A DNA stretch of 64,000 nt from an uncultured Phocaeicola sp. (GTDB taxonomy: Bacteria; Bacteroidota; Bacteroidia; Bacteroidales; Bacteroidaceae): assembly GCA_948956705.1 (NCBI GenBank), contig CARCZS010000011.1, positions 1 to 64,000 of the forward strand. Reading direction: 5' to 3'. Below are positions 15,285-24,337 of the stretch, piece after piece. The stretch's first letter is position 1. Each line of letters starts with the position of its first letter. The translations under genes and the position numbers were made by a program. The notes under the pieces were generated by a model. That model was not told the origin of the DNA. It was given only the letters and a program-made list of their open reading frames with translations, and searched no databases.

Positions 15285-16529
15285 ATGAAAAATATAATCT
15301 TTAATCAGAAGGCAGAGCGTGATGAGCTGATGGCACGTCCATATCAGCAGCGGCATACTAAGTACAATGTTGATGAATTACTCGCCAATCCGCTTATCAA
15401 ACTTATTACCGGACCTCGGCGTGTCGGCAAGTCTGTGTTTGCGCTGTTGATGCTGCAAGGCAAAAACTTTGCATATCTGAATTTTGATGACAGCCAATTA
15501 TTAGACAATTGGAATGAGGATTTGGTAATGGCCGTTCTTGATGACGTATATCCCGGTTACGATTATTTGTTGCTTGACGAAGTCCAAAATCTTCCTGATT
15601 GGGATTTGTGGGTAGGCAAGTTGTACCGTCGAGGAAAGGACCTTATTATCACCGGCAGCAATGCAAAGATGCTGAGCAGTGAGATGGCAACTGCACTTAC
15701 AGGACGTTATCTTCAAATTGAAATGTTCCCGTTCAGCCTTGACGAGGCTATGCGCTGGAATGACATAGACATCAGCAATCCGAGAGAAGAACAGGCTACA
15801 AAGGCTGTGGCATTGGTAGATGATTATATGCGTAATGGCGGTTATCCTGAAACCATAAAGGCGAGGAATATAACAAAGAGTTACCTTTCGACTCTGTTTG
15901 ACTCTATTTTGCTGAAAGATGTTGCGAAGCGTCATAAAGTAAGGAATACATCAGACTTGTATAATCTTGCATCCTATCTGCTCGCCAATTTCTGCAATCC
16001 GATATCTGCCAATGATCTCGCATCAGAATTAGGGTTGTCAAGCGTGGCTACAACAAAGAAGTTCTGTGACTATCTTGCAGAGCCGTATCTGTTTTTCTAT
16101 CTTCCGCGTTTCAACAACAAACTGAAATTGATGAATAAAGCTCCGCGCAAGGTCTATGTCGTGGATAATGGATTTGTGCAGAGTACGGCTTTCAATCTAA
16201 GTGAAAACCTCGGAAGACTATTGGAAAACCAAGTGTTTGTCGAACTGTTGCGCCGTGGATATGAGCCGGGCAACACTTTGTTCTACTACCGCACCCGTAA
16301 CGATAAAGAGATTGACTTCGTTACTCGCCGAGGTACAAAAGTCGAGCAACTGATCCAAGTATGTTACGATATGACCTCCGAGAAAACCCGCAAACGCGAA
16401 CTCGATGCCCTCGTCGAAGCCGCCGATGAACTCCACTGCGACAACCTCCTCGTCATCACTAATGACCAAGCGGAGCAAATCGAGTGGAAAAGTAAATTGA
16501 TTAAAATTATTCCAGTTTATAGAATTTGA
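15285..16529 (+). CDS. AAA ATPase with DUF4143 C-terminal domain
   Basis: A 414-residue protein of the AAA_14/DUF4143 class. The P-loop is LITGPRRVGKSVFAL near residues 41-55 and Walker B is YLLLDEVQNLPDW near 93-105, with sensor ITGSNAKM. A winged-helix-like stretch follows, then a nuclease-like C-terminal part (FYYRTRNDKEIDFVTRRG). Members are common, often solitary accessory genes whose biological role is unsettled; defence or toxin-antitoxin roles have been suggested. The ATG at 15285 sits 18 bases past the -7 box. The unknown gene at 16536 follows after 6 bases. Confidence 0.8.
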   Translation: MKNIIFNQKAERDELMARPYQQRHTKYNVDELLANPLIKLITGPRRVGKSVFALLMLQGKNFAYLNFDDSQLLDNWNEDLVMAVLDDVYPGYDYLLLDEVQNLPDWDLWVGKLYRRGKDLIITGSNAKMLSSEMATALTGRYLQIEMFPFSLDEAMRWNDIDISNPREEQATKAVALVDDYMRNGGYPETIKARNITKSYLSTLFDSILLKDVAKRHKVRNTSDLYNLASYLLANFCNPISANDLASELGLSSVATTKKFCDYLAEPYLFFYLPRFNNKLKLMNKAPRKVYVVDNGFVQSTAFNLSENLGRLLENQVFVELLRRGYEPGNTLFYYRTRNDKEIDFVTRRGTKVEQLIQVCYDMTSEKTRKRELDALVEAADELHCDNLLVITNDQAEQIEWKSKLIKIIPVYRI

Positions 16530-16535
16530 AGATTG

Positions 16536-17558
16536 ATGCAAAAGAAAGAAAAGATAGATGTCTATTTTAGAATGAACAACAGGTACTACCTTTTATTTAG
16601 TGTGATTCAAATGAAAGGAAATGGAGTTGTTGATCTTAAAATCACTGATTTTTATAATGGATTTGTGATAGAAACTCCAGATAAGTCCCATGAAGATGGA
16701 TGTTTGACAGAGCAGGAGATGGATAAAGCTAATTTTATATATAACGCTGAAATATCCTATCATGCAGACGGTTCTTTTCTGCGAAAAAATAAAGATTATA
16801 GTACCCCCAAATATTATAATCCATATGGAGAGGGTGTCAGATGGACTCCAACTGATAGTATTGCAGACTTTCAGCCAATTATGAATATAGCAATTAGGCG
16901 AATGGAGATTTACAATAAAAGTATTTCAATCATTCCTGAAGACACTGCAAAACGTAAGTCACATATTTGTTTATGTGATGAATTGTTTGACTTGAAAGGA
17001 AGTTATTACCTTGTATTGTTTATTAGAAATAAGTCTTTGCCGTTCTGTTTGTGTGGCAATAGTCAGAACTATAGCAATAAAATAGCTGAGTTAAATAATG
17101 AATTAGATTTGTGTATATTTATACAGCGGCATTCTTTTCCGCATCCAAGTCCCTACTATTCTAAATATTTTAAGGGATGGATAACTCCATATGCACAGAA
17201 CTCAATAAACTTCTGTAATAAAGACAGTGCTAAAGATGAAATGATGGATAAATTGGGCAAAACGATGTTTGACCCTCAGTTTTATGCTTTTCTCCAGATG
17301 TTAAATGATGGGGAGTATTATTATTTTTCTGAAAACAAATTGAAAGTTATTGATGAAATTGATCAATTTTTTCATGGCTTTGAAAATCGAAGAAGTCTTC
17401 CTAAACCATTATTTATTAGAGTAGTTTTTCAATTATTGGGAAAGGAGATTGATTCATTTAATGCGTTAGTGGCAACAGAAAAAGCCCTACTGTTGTCCCA
17501 AATTGACACCCATATCAAACAAATAATAAAGAATTCAAATAATAAAGAATTCGAATAA
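16536..17558 (+). CDS. hypothetical protein of unknown function
   Basis: I do not recognise this 340-residue protein. It looks soluble and globular, with no signal peptide or membrane helix. It is rich in aromatic residues (NRYYLLFSVIQ, SPYYSKYFKGW, GEYYYFSEN) and has a cysteine pair (FCLCGN). It follows the AAA ATPase gene by 6 bases in the same direction, so the two are likely cotranscribed and may act together. Codon use is more A/T-rich than in the mobility genes of E1, suggesting separate acquisition. Confidence 0.55.
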   Translation: MQKKEKIDVYFRMNNRYYLLFSVIQMKGNGVVDLKITDFYNGFVIETPDKSHEDGCLTEQEMDKANFIYNAEISYHADGSFLRKNKDYSTPKYYNPYGEGVRWTPTDSIADFQPIMNIAIRRMEIYNKSISIIPEDTAKRKSHICLCDELFDLKGSYYLVLFIRNKSLPFCLCGNSQNYSNKIAELNNELDLCIFIQRHSFPHPSPYYSKYFKGWITPYAQNSINFCNKDSAKDEMMDKLGKTMFDPQFYAFLQMLNDGEYYYFSENKLKVIDEIDQFFHGFENRRSLPKPLFIRVVFQLLGKEIDSFNALVATEKALLLSQIDTHIKQIIKNSNNKEFE

Positions 17559-17584
17559 ACCATCCAATTAGAATCCATAAAACA

Positions 17585-17615
17585 TTGTGGAATTAAAGAA
17601 AGTTTCGTACCTTTG
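17585..17615 (+). promoter_or_regulatory. outward promoter in E1 right end
   Basis: TTG at 17585-17587, a 20-base spacer and TACCTTTG at 17608-17615. It faces the attachment site 120 bases away and the terminator at 17761. In a circular excised form it would read across the joined site toward the integrase end. Confidence 0.6.
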
Positions 17616-17677
17616 TAATACCCCGATGGCATAATTGGGAAGAACATTGAAATAGTGCCGTGTGCAATTCGTGAACA
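17612..17677 (+). repeat. E1 right terminal direct repeat
   Basis: Partner of 4929-4995. TTTGTAATACCCC is at 17612-17624 and the identical 21-base block ending ATTCGTGAACA at 17657-17677. It sits about 60 bases inside the right attachment site, mirroring the left end. Confidence 0.7.
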
Positions 17678-17734
17678 ACGGATGGCGTGGCATTACAACA
17701 ATCTGAATGCTACTTAGTTAAAGCGATAATCCGC

Positions 17735-17751
17735 AGCCCCAGGCGGATCAC
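17735..17751 (+). other. attachment site copy 2 (E1/E2 junction)
   Basis: AGCCCCAGGCGGATCAC, 16 of 17 bases identical to the tRNA-Lys end at 4857-4873. The flanking ATCCGC/GCGGAT can form a 6-bp stem around it (17729-17748). Confidence 0.75.
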
Positions 17752-17760
17752 CAGAAAATC

Positions 17761-17797
17761 AAGCGGTTATCTAAATCAGATAATCGCTTTTTTCTTT
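17761..17797 (+). terminator. terminator at E2 left end
   Basis: AAGCGGTTATCT at 17761-17772 pairs with AGATAATCGCTT at 17778-17789 (one wobble), followed by a T-rich run. It lies 10 bases after attachment copy 2, as the terminators do after the other copies. Confidence 0.8.
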
Positions 17798-17853
17798 CCA
17801 TATACTACCTTTTGGCGCATTTGTGTAAACCAGTGTGTAAACCGGAAAACCGA

Positions 17854-18960
17854 ATGAGCGAAACAATTAAGGTACTGTGTTATAAATCAAAAACTCTTAG
17901 TAATGGAGAACATCCTCTGATGTTATGCGTCTGCAAAGACCGCAAAAGAAAGTTTCAAAGCCTTGGCATATCCATAAAAGCGGAATTATGGGACTTCAAG
18001 ACAAACCAGCCAAAAGCTAAATGTCCGAACCGTGAGAGAATCATTCTCATTATAAACGAGAAGATTAACGAAATACAGAAAGCCGCATTGGATAAAAGGA
18101 TAGCAGGCAAAGACTTTACGGCTACTACTCTCATTGAATCCACCAATAACAATGTCAGCTGCAAAACGGTGGGCGAATACTATCTGACCTATATTCAAAA
18201 CTTGCGGAAAGAGAACAGAATCAGATACGCAGGAATGTTCGAGGTCTCCTATTCGTCCTTTATAAAGTTCAACAAGCGTCTTGATATTCCATTTTCTGAT
18301 ATAGATGTCGCTTGGTTGAAGCGGTATGAGAAATGGATGAAAGAGCAGAATCTTTCAGTAAGCACCATAAGCACACGAATCAGACACCTGCGAGCCGTCT
18401 TTAACTTGGCGATAACAGAGCATTCTATAAAAAGCGATTGTTATCCGTTCCACTCCTACAAAGTCTCAAAGTTGAACAGGCAGACCGCTAAAAGAGCATT
18501 GACTAAGCAAGACATACTGAAAGTCATGCAGTACAAAGGGACTTCCCCTATGGAATGCCTTGCTATTGACATATTTATATTCTCTTATCTAAATGCTGGC
18601 ATTAATTTTATTGACATAGCCAAATTGAAACACTCCAATATAATAGAGAACCACCTCACCTATAACAGAGAAAAGACAAAGAAACTGATAAGCATACCCC
18701 TGCAAACGGAAGCATGGGAGATAATAGCCAAATACAAGAATGTGAAATCGCCGTACCTGTTTCCTATACTCTCACCGTTCCACAAGACAGAGGTACAGGT
18801 TGCCAACAGGCTACATAAAGTCTTGGCAAAGGTAAACAAGCATCTGAAAGAGATAGGCGAAAAGTTAGAGCTACCTATACCGCTTACGACATACATAGCA
18901 AGACATAGCAAGTTTTCTTTTTTGCTAAAATTCAAGCACTTGCAAAATATTTCAGCTTAA
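17854..18960 (+). pseudogene. truncated tyrosine recombinase of E2
   Basis: The 368-codon frame has the arm-binding, SAM-like and most of the catalytic domain of a Bacteroides integrase (TVGEYYLTYIQNL, LNAGINFIDIAKL). It breaks off straight after the catalytic TTYIARHS. The rest is unrelated sequence (KFSFLLKFKHLQNISA), so the second histidine region and the nucleophilic tyrosine are missing. It cannot catalyse strand exchange. It sits 100 bases from attachment copy 2, where a functional integrase would be expected. The start is the ATG at 17854; a TTG 14 codons upstream is less likely. Confidence 0.8.
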
Positions 18961-19102
18961 TAGGTAACGATGTGGAAACCAGCGAAATTCTGTGTTTCAC
19001 CTCGTTTTGCAGTAATTCAAAAGAACGCTTTTCCTAAATGCAAAGATAATATTATTTTTTGAATAATAAACCTTTGCAGATAGTCAAATTCAACAAAATC
19101 GG

Positions 19103-20425
19103 CTATGGTTGCCTGAATTTATATTTAAGTCCATACTCTTCAAGTTTGCCGTATAGAGTTGTTCTGCTTATTCCCAACAGCTCGGCGGCGGCACACCGAT
19201 TGCCGTTTGTCTGTTTCAACGCACGCATTATCCGCTCCTTATCCTCCGCGTCATTACGCAGGGCGAAGCTGACGGGTGAGGTCGGCTTCGGCACGGCAAG
19301 TTCAAGATGTTCTTTCGTGATAACTCCTTCATGAGCCTGCAACACGGCTCCCATGATTTTCTGCCGAAGCTCCCGCACGTTGCCCGGCCATGCGTGGGTC
19401 AGCAACGCTTTTCGGGCTTCGGGACAGAAGCCACTTACACTGCACTCCAGTTCCTTGTTGGCTACCTCACGGAAAAACTCCGCCAGCGGCATGATGTCCT
19501 CCTGACAGTCACGCAACGGCGGAACGGTTATCTCGAAATCACGCAAGCGGTAGAGTAAATCCTGCCGGAAACGCTTTTCGCTCACTGCCGCCTCCAGATC
19601 CTCGTTGGTGGCGGCGATGATGCGGACATTGAAACTTCTGTCAGATTTGTCACCGACAGGGCGATAACGCCTTTCCTGTATGGCACGGAGCAACATCTGC
19701 TGGGTTTCCAACGCAAGGTTGCCCACTTCATCTAAAAATAGCGTACCTCCTTCCGCCTCGTGGAAGTATCCTTTCTTGGTGCTATCTGCACCTGTAAACG
19801 CTCCTTTGACGTGTCCGAAGAAAGCCGATGGCGCAAGTTCTCTGGAGAGTGACCCGCAGTCCACCGCCACGAATGGTTTGCCAGCCCGTTTGCTTTTTTC
19901 GTGCAGGTGGTGGGCGATATGCTCCTTGCCCGTGCCGTTCTCCCCGAATATCATCACGCTCATGTCGGTGGCGGCTACCAGCCTTATCCGATGCATGATT
20001 TTCTGAAAGGCGGAACCTTCACGGGCGAATACGGGCATCCGGCTGTGTCCAGACTGACGCTCCTTTTGTATGGAGCGGACAAGGGGTACGAGTTTGTCCT
20101 CAATCAGTTTTTTAGGTATATAGTCTATCGAACCGAGTTTCATGCTTTCCACGGCGGTATGCACTTCGGCGTAGTCGGTCATGATGATGAACGGCTGCAT
20201 CCTGCCCTCCTTGCGCATCCAGCGCAACAGGTCTATTCCATTGCCATCGGGCAAACGTAGATCCGAAACAACTATATCATCATCCGTCGCCTGTTGCAGA
20301 TGTTTCTTCGCTGTCGAGAGGTGGTAAGCCTGTACGGTATCGTATCCTTCCCGTGCCAGCATATTGCAGATATACTCGCAATACACGATGTTGTCTTCCA
20401 CAACGATTATTCTTGTCTTATCCAT
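19103..20425 (-). CDS. rteB: RteB-type sigma-54 response regulator
   Basis: A 440-residue regulator. The receiver domain (1-120) has phosphoacceptor D55 in VSDLRLPDG. The AAA+ domain has FGENGTGKEHIAHH, an intact GAFTGA, Walker B GGTLFLDEVGNL and the arginine-finger region FRQDLLYRLRDF. The C-terminal Fis-type HTH reads NRCAAAELLGISRTTLYGKLEEYG. It matches the RteB of CTnDOT-type transposons, which activates excision and transfer regulators with sigma-54. It overlaps the rteA-like kinase gene by 8 bases. The usual tetQ upstream is absent. Unlike the E1 homologue, all catalytic motifs are present. Confidence 0.88.
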   Translation of the reverse strand: MDKTRIIVVEDNIVYCEYICNMLAREGYDTVQAYHLSTAKKHLQQATDDDIVVSDLRLPDGNGIDLLRWMRKEGRMQPFIIMTDYAEVHTAVESMKLGSIDYIPKKLIEDKLVPLVRSIQKERQSGHSRMPVFAREGSAFQKIMHRIRLVAATDMSVMIFGENGTGKEHIAHHLHEKSKRAGKPFVAVDCGSLSRELAPSAFFGHVKGAFTGADSTKKGYFHEAEGGTLFLDEVGNLALETQQMLLRAIQERRYRPVGDKSDRSFNVRIIAATNEDLEAAVSEKRFRQDLLYRLRDFEITVPPLRDCQEDIMPLAEFFREVANKELECSVSGFCPEARKALLTHAWPGNVRELRQKIMGAVLQAHEGVITKEHLELAVPKPTSPVSFALRNDAEDKERIMRALKQTNGNRCAAAELLGISRTTLYGKLEEYGLKYKFRQP

Positions 20426-22727
20426 TTTCGTATTTTCTCCTTTCTTCTTTTGCTTGTTGAACTATCTCCGCACCTCTATCAAGCACAGAATTAACCGCTT
20501 GCTGAATGGTGTTATCATCTGGCGTTACCCCATTGTGAAGCACTCTATAAAGCACCCTTAACGGTTGGTCGGCGCGAAGTATCTCCCACGAACTGCGCAG
20601 ATGGTGTGTCAGGGCATCCAGTTTTTGCAGGTCTTTCTCTTTTGCTGCATCACGAACCGCCTGCATTTCTTTCTCGGTTTCCGTTATCAACTTTTCCAAC
20701 ATGATGGCTTCATTGCCGTAGGATAATAAAGCAGAAAAATCAATCTTTTCATTGGGAGTTGTTTTTATGGCGCATCTGTCGGAAACCTCCATCAGTTCCA
20801 ATATGGAAAACGGCTTGAACAGGCATCCGGCAAAGCCACGTTCCAAAAGTTCTTCCGCATCGCAACTGCCCGAAGCGGTTGCCACAACCACGGGGATTGT
20901 CTGTGAATTGCCTATGTTGGACGAGCGCAAAAGTTCCAGCAACTCGAAACCGTTTATACCGGGCATATTCAAATCCGTCAGCAACAAGTTGTATTCTTTC
21001 CGGCGTATCATTTCCATCAGTTCCGCCGCATCGGTGCAGGTATCGCAGTGTATTCCCTCCTGTGCGTACATCTCTTTCAGCATCAGGAGCAGCACCTTGT
21101 CATTGTCGATGGCGGCAATATTGAGGTTTCTATCCTTTTGGCGAATATAGGTTTGTATTGATTGGTCTTGAACTTCCTCGGCAATCTGCATAGGAATTTT
21201 CACCGTGAAACGGCTTCCTTTCCATTTCTCGCTTTCCAGTCGTATTGTTCCGTGGAGCATTGTCACGATGTTATGCACGATGGCAAGCCCAAGTCCGAAG
21301 CCGTCTTTTGCGGCGGCATTTGAAAGGCGTTCAAACGCACCGAACACTTGTTGCTGTTCCTCTTTTGTCATGCCCGTACCCGTATCCTCAACGACAAGGG
21401 TCAAAATTCCGTTATTGTAGTCTGTTGCAAGTGATACACCACCTTCCTCCGTGAACTTAATAGCGTTTGACAGCAGGTTGTTCCCAATTTGGATTATCCG
21501 CTCCTTGTCGGTCAGTACAACAGCATCGCTTACATTTCTCACGGTCAAGGAAAGTCCTTTGTTCAGGGCTATAGGCATAAACTCCGTTTCAAGGGTATGT
21601 GTGATTGCTGAAATGCGGCAGGGTAACAGTTTAGGCTGTTCCTTGCCGTTGTCCAAACGGAAGAAGTCAAGCAGTGTGTTGAGCATATTCCGCATACGCC
21701 CGGATGATTGCTGTATGCTTTGGATGTATTGTCCGTTATTACCACTATTGCACTCTTTCTGCAACAGCTCGGTATAACCTGTTATTGCCGTCAGCGGTGT
21801 ACGCAATTCATGGGTGATTGTATGTACCGCTTTCTTTCTTGAAGCTATCAATGCCTCGTTCCATTGTACGGATTGTTCCAATTGCCATATCAAATCCGTT
21901 GTCTTTCGTTTGTATCGTTTGATTCTCTTTGCATCACGATATATGATGATGTAGGAAATTAACAACAGCAAAAGAACAAATCCCATCAGACCGCCTACTT
22001 GCATGAATGACTTTTCACGCATAGCGATTATTTCGTCTTCCCGTCCTTGCAGGTCGGCTTGTACCTTGTTTTCTATTTGACAGATTAGCCCCTTCAACTG
22101 CCTGTTAAAATCTGCATTGCGGGCTGCAAGACTGTCGGCTTGTTCCGACAATCTGCGGCTTTGCTCTTTCTGTTCGCTGACCATGCTTCTATTGGGTGAA
22201 CGAAGCGTCGTCGTTGTTGTCGTTGGCTTCGTTTCCTCTTTTTTGCCGAAGATGCCCAAGAAACCTTTACGCTTGGGTTTCTTGGGCTGTTCCTGCACAA
22301 TCTTCTGCACAATAACCGGTGCTTGACTGGCTATCTTCCTGTTGATGGATTGTTGCTCATCTATTAACCGGACTATCTGGAACATCTGTCGTTCCTTATC
22401 CTCTAAAAGATAGCGTACACTATCAACACGCTCAATTGGATAAGTTACATTGAAACCGCATAATATGCTGTCCAATGCTATACGTTGGGCATGATAATTC
22501 TCCAAATCCGTTTCATTCCAATCCAATACAGTTTCTCCTAACAAAGAAAACTCTATCAACCGGATATGAATACTGTTCACCTCTTTCCTGAACTCATCTA
22601 TCTGTTGATTGCCAACCTCCAATGCTTCCACCTCCTGCCATTCATTATGCCAAGTGTAAGCTATTCCACCTATTAGCAATGCTATTAACAGATAACCAGA
22701 TGTAACTATTTTCCAATGATATTTCAT
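20418..22727 (-). CDS. rteA: RteA-type hybrid sensor histidine kinase
   Basis: A 769-residue membrane kinase. A helix at about 8-26 and a second at about 245-265 bound a periplasmic sensor of about 215 residues containing a basic and proline-rich insert. The phosphoacceptor histidine is in TITHELRTPLTAITGY. The ATP-binding domain has NNLLSNAIKFTEEGG and VEDTGTGM...GFGLGLAIVHNI. A receiver domain carries LLLTDLNMPG, and the C-terminal Hpt-like domain has ALTHHLRSSWEIL. It should phosphorylate the downstream RteB. In CTnDOT the pair follows tetQ and responds to tetracycline through readthrough; here that gene is missing, so control must differ. Confidence 0.85.
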   Translation of the reverse strand: MKYHWKIVTSGYLLIALLIGGIAYTWHNEWQEVEALEVGNQQIDEFRKEVNSIHIRLIEFSLLGETVLDWNETDLENYHAQRIALDSILCGFNVTYPIERVDSVRYLLEDKERQMFQIVRLIDEQQSINRKIASQAPVIVQKIVQEQPKKPKRKGFLGIFGKKEETKPTTTTTTLRSPNRSMVSEQKEQSRRLSEQADSLAARNADFNRQLKGLICQIENKVQADLQGREDEIIAMREKSFMQVGGLMGFVLLLLLISYIIIYRDAKRIKRYKRKTTDLIWQLEQSVQWNEALIASRKKAVHTITHELRTPLTAITGYTELLQKECNSGNNGQYIQSIQQSSGRMRNMLNTLLDFFRLDNGKEQPKLLPCRISAITHTLETEFMPIALNKGLSLTVRNVSDAVVLTDKERIIQIGNNLLSNAIKFTEEGGVSLATDYNNGILTLVVEDTGTGMTKEEQQQVFGAFERLSNAAAKDGFGLGLAIVHNIVTMLHGTIRLESEKWKGSRFTVKIPMQIAEEVQDQSIQTYIRQKDRNLNIAAIDNDKVLLLMLKEMYAQEGIHCDTCTDAAELMEMIRRKEYNLLLTDLNMPGINGFELLELLRSSNIGNSQTIPVVVATASGSCDAEELLERGFAGCLFKPFSILELMEVSDRCAIKTTPNEKIDFSALLSYGNEAIMLEKLITETEKEMQAVRDAAKEKDLQKLDALTHHLRSSWEILRADQPLRVLYRVLHNGVTPDDNTIQQAVNSVLDRGAEIVQQAKEERRKYENG

Positions 22728-22825
22728 TACTGTGTATTTCCAACTTCTGCTCTATCTAAATGTCGAAGATAACCAATTGGGTAAAACCAATATTGATAAG
22801 TTGAATCAAAAAATAGTATTACCAT
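22727..22825 (-). CDS. possible 32-residue leader peptide before rteA
   Basis: A small frame whose stop overlaps the rteA start as TAATG, so translation could be coupled. The product would begin MVILFF and end RAEVGNTQ. It may be a leader peptide, or the remnant of a lost upstream gene. No family recognised. The stretch 22826-23033 upstream shows no other gene. Confidence 0.3.
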   Translation of the reverse strand: MVILFFDSTYQYWFYPIGYLRHLDRAEVGNTQ

Positions 22826-23033
22826 ATTTACTATCCGTTCTTTATTCGATTATAATTAACAAGCAATACCTCCATCTTACATAGTTACAAGTACCGAATG
22901 GAGGATAACAATTCCTATTAAAATAACGCTACAATGTTTAACTTGTCAAAAATAGTAACAGTGCATAATTTTAGTTGATAAGGGATATATGTATATTATA
23001 CATATTGATTCTAATTTCGTAAATACTGGAAAA

Positions 23034-23324
23034 TTATAAGGTTAAGATAGAAGAAAACTCTTCTATACATTTACTTACTTCAAACTCTATGATTTGATAT
23101 TTTGCTATTTGATGAATGAAAAACGGATCTTGTGAAATGATATTTTCGACATCTTGTTTATTAGATGCTTTGCACAAAATTACGCCACCTATTCTAGGAT
23201 TTTGTCTGCCAGAAGCAATAAAATCTCCTGTCTCATAAAATTTATCCAAATATTCTTTGTGAACATCTAGATATTTATCAACCTTATTTAGTGCTTTCTT
23301 ATAAGTAAGTATCAATATAAACAT
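23034..23324 (-). CDS. YCII-related domain protein
   Basis: A 96-residue single-domain protein of the YciI/dimeric alpha-beta barrel type: an initial strand (MFILILTYKK), a histidine in LDVHKEYLDKFYETG, then FIASGRQNPRIGGVILCKA. The His/Asp pair of YciI is only partly recognisable. Function is unknown; relatives include chlorohydrolase-like and dimeric barrel enzymes. It is transcribed divergently from the LysR-type gene and is the obvious candidate target of that regulator. Confidence 0.7.
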   Translation of the reverse strand: MFILILTYKKALNKVDKYLDVHKEYLDKFYETGDFIASGRQNPRIGGVILCKASNKQDVENIISQDPFFIHQIAKYQIIEFEVSKCIEEFSSILTL

Positions 23325-23364
23325 AACTTAAATTTTATAAATGAAACATTTTATTTATATTCTC

Positions 23365-23395
23365 TTGAATGTTCCGCAAAATTATAATACCTTTG
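23365..23395 (+). promoter_or_regulatory. promoter of LysR gene
   Basis: TTG at 23365-23367, a 20-base spacer and TACCTTTG at 23388-23395. A minus-strand -7-like box (TAATTTTG, 23377-23384) overlaps it, so the divergent YCII and LysR promoters interlock, as is typical of LysR pairs. Confidence 0.7.
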
Positions 23396-23430
23396 ATATA
23401 AAATTAAACCTAAAATAATACTTTATAGGT

Positions 23431-24315
23431 ATGAATAGCAATAATCTATTATATTTTAGCGTGTTAGCAAAAGAGTTGCACTTTGGAAAAGCTGCACAAA
23501 AGTTACATATAACTCAACCGCCGCTAAGTAGAGCCATAAAACAATTGGAAGAGGAGCTGGGAGTAAGTTTACTTGAACGTAATCAACGTACTGTTACACT
23601 GACTACTGCAGGAGAATATCTAAAAAGGAAAGCTGATTTAATTTTACAAAATATAACGGCAGCAGAAAAAGAAGTAAAACGAATAGCAAAAGGAGAAATC
23701 GGAGACTTGCGTATTACTTATGTAGGCTCAGTACTACATTCCATATTACCACCGTTGAGAAGTTTTACTCGCTTATATCCAAATGTACATTTACATCTAT
23801 CGCAATATACTGTATATGACCAACTCAAAATGCTAAAAAATGAAGATACTGATATTGCTTTCCTACGTACTCCAATACATGCAAAAGGATTACATTTACG
23901 TGAAATTTATACTGAAAATTTTGTTCTAGTTACCTCAAAGACACAGCCAATTATATCCCTAAATGAGAATAAAGCATTGTTTTTGTTGTCAAAACTTCCT
24001 TTCATTTTCTTTCCTCAATATTTGGCAAGTGGGTTATATGAGCAGATAATAACAATTTGCAATACAATTGGATTTTCTCCTCTTATTGCACATGAAGTAT
24101 CTGAATTAGATTGCATTGTGCGTATGGTCGAAGATGATATGGGAATAGCAATATTACCTAAATCGGCTTTATTGGGAGTAGAAAATAGGGTTCGTTTATA
24201 TGAATTGGACTTTATAAAAGTACATTCAACCATATCTATATGTCATCGTTGTGAATACACCAATCCTGTTCTTCAATCATTTATTAATTTTATAGTACAA
24301 AATAAATCTCACTGA
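23431..24315 (+). CDS. LysR family transcriptional regulator
   Basis: A 294-residue regulator. The winged HTH is at 1-62 (NLLYFSVLAKELHFGKAAQKLHITQPPLSRAIKQLEEELG). The linker helix and periplasmic-binding-protein-like effector domain follow (GEIGDLRITYVGSVL...). It resembles the CatR/BenM-like subgroup in its first 90 residues. It is divergent from the YCII-domain gene with overlapping promoters, so it likely activates that gene and represses itself. The effector is unknown. The A/T-rich composition differs from the neighbouring rte genes, suggesting another origin. Confidence 0.88.
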   Translation: MNSNNLLYFSVLAKELHFGKAAQKLHITQPPLSRAIKQLEEELGVSLLERNQRTVTLTTAGEYLKRKADLILQNITAAEKEVKRIAKGEIGDLRITYVGSVLHSILPPLRSFTRLYPNVHLHLSQYTVYDQLKMLKNEDTDIAFLRTPIHAKGLHLREIYTENFVLVTSKTQPIISLNENKALFLLSKLPFIFFPQYLASGLYEQIITICNTIGFSPLIAHEVSELDCIVRMVEDDMGIAILPKSALLGVENRVRLYELDFIKVHSTISICHRCEYTNPVLQSFINFIVQNKSH

Positions 24316-24337
24316 GGTCGTAGTTGATTAATCTTGA

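Larger units (their letters stand above)
4873..17751. mobile_element. E1: mobilizable integrative element in tRNA-Lys
   Basis: Bounded by tRNA-end repeats at 4857-4873 and 17735-17751. Terminal direct repeats of about 66 bases lie just inside the ends (4929-4995 and 17612-17677). An outward-placed integrase sits at the left end. Mobility genes occupy 5.4-9.4 kb (integrase, two HTH proteins, relaxase, MobA, oriT). No type IV secretion genes are present, so transfer would need a helper element. Cargo occupies 10.4-17.6 kb. Confidence 0.75.

Noticed and set aside
17701..17751. A possible second tRNA at attachment copy 2 (also copies 3 and 4).
   Set aside because: Only the T-arm/acceptor end is present; no D arm or anticodon arm can be folded upstream.
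22727..22825. The small frame before rteA as the end of tetQ.
   Set aside because: The translated end does not resemble the C-terminus I expect for a ribosomal protection protein; identity left open.
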